A stretch of DNA of 64,000 nt from Rhizobium nepotum 39/7 (GTDB lineage Bacteria; Pseudomonadota; Alphaproteobacteria; Rhizobiales; Rhizobiaceae). The notes beneath the pieces were generated by a model that had not been told where the DNA came from, searched no databases, and saw only the letters and a program-made list of their open reading frames with translations. This document shows positions 61,599-64,000 of this stretch, in pieces; position 1 is the first letter of the stretch; each line of letters begins with the position of its first letter. The DNA is taken from contig NZ_JWJH01000007.1 in the NCBI RefSeq assembly GCF_000949865.1, positions 1 through 64,000 of the forward strand, given 5' to 3'. The position numbers and the translations under genes are program-made.

Positions 61599-63482
61599 AT
61601 GCACCAGTCATTTGACGTCATTGTTATCGGGGGCGGTCATGCCGGCAGCGAAGCTGCTGCTGCTGCTGCGCGGCATGGGGCGAAAACCGCTCTTGTCACT
61701 CATAAGCGTGATACGATTGGCGTTATGTCCTGCAATCCGGCGATCGGCGGCCTGGGCAAAGGGCATCTCGTCCGCGAAATCGATGCGCTGGATGGTCTGA
61801 TGGGTCGTGTTGCTGATGCCGCCGGGATCCAGTTCCGTATGCTCAATCGCAAAAAAGGTCCTGCTGTTCGCGGCCCGCGCACCCAGGCTGATCGGAAGCT
61901 TTACCGCGAGGCGATGCAGCGGGAAATCAGTGCGATTGAAAACCTGACTATTATCGAAGGTGATGCGTTCGATATTGAAATGGCCGAAGACCGGGTCTCC
62001 GCCGTTATCATGGCGAATGGTAGCCGGATTCCCTGTGGCGCGGTTGTATTGACCAGCGGCACATTTCTGCGCGGCCTTATTCATATCGGCTCCGAAAAGA
62101 TTCCTGCTGGCCGAGTTGGCGAAAAACCCTCGGTCGGTCTCTCTGACACGCTCGCCCGCCTAGGCCTTGCCATGGGGCGACTGAAAACCGGCACCCCTGC
62201 CCGGCTTGACGGCCGTACGATCGACTGGAACGCCGTCGATCGGCAGGCGGCTGACGAGAATCCCGTTCCGTTTTCCTTTATCACGGATCGCATTCTCAAT
62301 CCGCAAATCGAATGTGGCGTAACGCGAACGACGCCGGCAGGGCATAAGGTCATTCAGGACAACATCCACTTGTCGGCGATGTATTCCGGGCAAATCGAAG
62401 GGGTCGGTCCGCGCTATTGTCCGTCGATAGAGGACAAGATTACCCGTTTCGGGGAACGGGACGGTCACCAGATTTTTCTGGAACCGGAAGGTCTGGACGA
62501 TCACACCATTTATCCCAACGGGATTTCAACATCGCTTCCCGCTTCGGTTCAGGAGCAATTTATCCGCACCATACCCGGTCTCGAGCAAGTGACTATTCTT
62601 CAACCGGGTTACGCAATCGAATATGACTATGTCGATCCGCGGGAGCTTAAACCTTCACTGGAATGCCGCAAAATTGCGGGCCTGTTCCTCGCTGGACAGA
62701 TCAATGGCACGACGGGTTACGAAGAGGCTGGCGCCCAAGGCCTGGTTGCCGGGCTGAACGCTTCGCTTTACGCGGGCGATGCCGATCCAATCTATTTCAG
62801 CCGAACGGAATCCTATATCGGCGTGATGATCGATGATCTTACTTCGAAGGGTGTCAGCGAGCCCTATCGCATGTTTACGTCCAGAGCGGAATATCGGCTT
62901 TCGCTACGCGTCGATAACGCCGATCTACGGCTTACACCTATTGGTCAGATGGCTGGTATCGTGGGTCATGACCGACAAAAACGCTTCACGGATTTCATCT
63001 CCGATCTGGATCGAGGTCGCGAGCTGATGAAGAACATTTCCATCAGCCCTTCCCAGGCTGCCAAACAGGGATTGAAACTTAACCAGGACGGTCAGCGTCG
63101 TTCGGTTTATGAAATGCTCGCCTACCCTGATATCACGATGGAAACTCTTACTGGACATTGGCCGGAACTACTAACGCTTAGTGGCAAGGTTGCGGAGGTT
63201 TTGGAAATCGAAGCGAGTTACGCTGTCTATATGCAGCGTCAAAGCGCGGATATTGTCGATATCAAGCGGGATGAAGACAGAAAGATTCCGGACGACTTTG
63301 ATTTTCAGACGTTGTCCGGTCTCTCCAACGAATTGAAACAAAAGTTGGAAAAGGCCCGTCCGGAAAACATTGCACAGGCTGCCCGTGTTGACGGTATGAC
63401 ACCGGCTGCGATATCGCTGCTTCTCGCACTTCTGCGGAAAAGCTCCGCAATAAGAAGCGAAAAATTGCATATGCACCAATAG
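61599..63482 (+). CDS. mnmG: tRNA uridine-5-carboxymethylaminomethyl modification enzyme MnmG (GidA)
   Basis: FAD enzyme of 627 residues. FAD-binding [12 protein letters not shown] at 9-20, [23 protein letters not shown], and [16 protein letters not shown]. Partner of MnmE, one gene upstream. The C-terminal helical domain ([16 protein letters not shown]) binds MnmE/tRNA. The gene-order name gid (glucose-inhibited division) comes from its place near origins. Confidence 0.98.
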   Translation: MHQSFDVIVIGGGHAGSEAAAAAARHGAKTALVTHKRDTIGVMSCNPAIGGLGKGHLVREIDALDGLMGRVADAAGIQFRMLNRKKGPAVRGPRTQADRKLYREAMQREISAIENLTIIEGDAFDIEMAEDRVSAVIMANGSRIPCGAVVLTSGTFLRGLIHIGSEKIPAGRVGEKPSVGLSDTLARLGLAMGRLKTGTPARLDGRTIDWNAVDRQAADENPVPFSFITDRILNPQIECGVTRTTPAGHKVIQDNIHLSAMYSGQIEGVGPRYCPSIEDKITRFGERDGHQIFLEPEGLDDHTIYPNGISTSLPASVQEQFIRTIPGLEQVTILQPGYAIEYDYVDPRELKPSLECRKIAGLFLAGQINGTTGYEEAGAQGLVAGLNASLYAGDADPIYFSRTESYIGVMIDDLTSKGVSEPYRMFTSRAEYRLSLRVDNADLRLTPIGQMAGIVGHDRQKRFTDFISDLDRGRELMKNISISPSQAAKQGLKLNQDGQRRSVYEMLAYPDITMETLTGHWPELLTLSGKVAEVLEIEASYAVYMQRQSADIVDIKRDEDRKIPDDFDFQTLSGLSNELKQKLEKARPENIAQAARVDGMTPAAISLLLALLRKSSAIRSEKLHMHQ

Positions 63483-63493
63483 CGAGTCGGACA

Positions 63494-64000
63494 ATGAAGA
63501 TAAACGGCCAGAGTGTTTCACGTGAAACACAAGAGAGGCTCGAACATTTTGTCGAGCTTTTCAAGAAGTGGAATAGAACCACAAATCTGGTGGCGCCTTC
63601 GACCCTTACCGAGCTTTGGAGCCGGCACGTTGCCGACAGCGCGCAGATATTTCAACTCTCCCCGTCGCCGCAAAAATGGATCGATCTGGGTAGTGGCGGC
63701 GGCTTTCCGGGTGTCATTACTGCGATTTTTCTGGCGGAACTTGGCGACGGTTGGGTCGATCTCGTTGAAAGCAACAATAAAAAAGCTGCATTTTTGCGAA
63801 TCGCCTTGAAGGAAACCAGCGCAAGAGGTGCCGTTCATCCCGTCCGGATTGAAAAAGCGCCTGAAACCGTTGAGAATTGCGATGCGGTTTCCGCAAGAGC
63901 GCTTGCGGAGCTGGACTTACTTCTCGATTATATCCATCCATGGGCGCGGAATAATCCAAATCTCAAGGCTTATTTCAACAAAGGCCGGGATTATGATTCC
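63494..64000 (+). CDS. rsmG: 16S rRNA (guanine527-N7)-methyltransferase RsmG (GidB), 5' part
   Basis: Gene cut off by the window end; 169 codons are visible with no stop. [30 protein letters not shown] N-terminus, SAM-binding [10 protein letters not shown] at 64-73, and [13 protein letters not shown] match RsmG, which methylates G527 of 16S rRNA; loss gives low-level streptomycin resistance. The start lies 11 bases after mnmG. The codons for SVSRETQ contain a perfect parS. In alphaproteobacteria parA and parB normally follow. Confidence 0.95.
   Translation, partial: MKINGQSVSRETQERLEHFVELFKKWNRTTNLVAPSTLTELWSRHVADSAQIFQLSPSPQKWIDLGSGGGFPGVITAIFLAELGDGWVDLVESNNKKAAFLRIALKETSARGAVHPVRIEKAPETVENCDAVSARALAELDLLLDYIHPWARNNPNLKAYFNKGRDYDS
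63514..63529. other. parS site 5 (16/16), within rsmG
   Basis: TGTTTCACGTGAAACA is an exact match to the consensus parS palindrome. It encodes part of SVSRETQ at residues 7-13 of RsmG. About 6.6 kb from the predicted origin. Confidence 0.93.

Overview
The window looks like the origin-proximal part of the primary circular chromosome of an alphaproteobacterium of the Agrobacterium/Rhizobium group. The reasons are the gene families (chvI-chvG beside pckA, ActSR, DivL, a DUF1402 protein, a short HprK with EIIA-Man and HPr), the order ppsR / AT-rich gap / hemE-hemJ-rho-mnmE-mnmG-rsmG, and the GC-rich coding sequence. This placement rests on recognised protein families and gene order; no database search was run. 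I found no rRNA, tRNA, CRISPR, insertion sequence or prophage. Nearly every base is accounted for by conserved chromosomal genes.

Layout. 0.3-5.3 kb: helicase HrpB, the redox two-component pair ActS-ActR and the repair protein MmcB. 5.5-9.5 kb: an L,D-transpeptidase lipoprotein, malate synthase G and a secreted DUF1402 protein. 9.7-16.5 kb: hslVU diverging from the histidine run hisB-(membrane protein)-hisH-hisA-hisF-hisE-coaA. 16.5-19.2 kb: Kbp-like BON/LysM protein, ArfB and pckA. 19.6-23.4 kb: chvI-chvG-hprK followed by EIIA-Man and HPr, joining envelope/acid sensing with carbon-regulatory phosphotransfer. 23.5-25 kb: ahcY. 25.2-37.1 kb: divL, a TsaE/sugar-kinase fusion, a MurU-like nucleotidyltransferase, addB, addA and trxA. 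37.2-42.3 kb (minus): trpF-trpB-trpA-accD-folC. 42.4-48.8 kb: YgjP-type metallopeptidase, PHB depolymerase, FAH-family hydrolase, nitroreductase and gyrB. 49-51.7 kb (minus): a four-gene chain timA-mltA-smr-xre. 51.8-53 kb: fxsA and secB. 53.1-56.7 kb (minus): ppsR-maf-aroE-coaE-dnaQ. 57.1-64 kb (plus): hemE-hemJ-rho-mnmE-mnmG-rsmG, cut off inside rsmG.

Most notable features. (1) The 407-bp ppsR/hemE gap has the hallmarks of the chromosomal replication origin: divergent flanking genes, DnaA-box-like sequences and AT-rich stretches. (2) Five parS-like sites, one perfect, lie within about 15 kb of it; two are embedded in the first codons of rsmG and aroE. (3) The large PAS histidine kinase carries Tyr in place of the phospho-accepting His, the hallmark of DivL. 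(4) TsaE is fused to an AmgK-like kinase and followed by a MurU-like gene, linking tRNA modification to wall-sugar recycling. (5) AccD has lost most of its zinc-ribbon cysteines. (6) Several palindromes look like operators: ahcY, pckA/chvI and glcB. (7) Two copies of a rhizobial-type intergenic mosaic repeat are present in opposite orientation.

I saw no clearly novel defence or mobile system. The most interesting material is the replication/segregation hub and the gene fusions and odd proteins listed in the findings.
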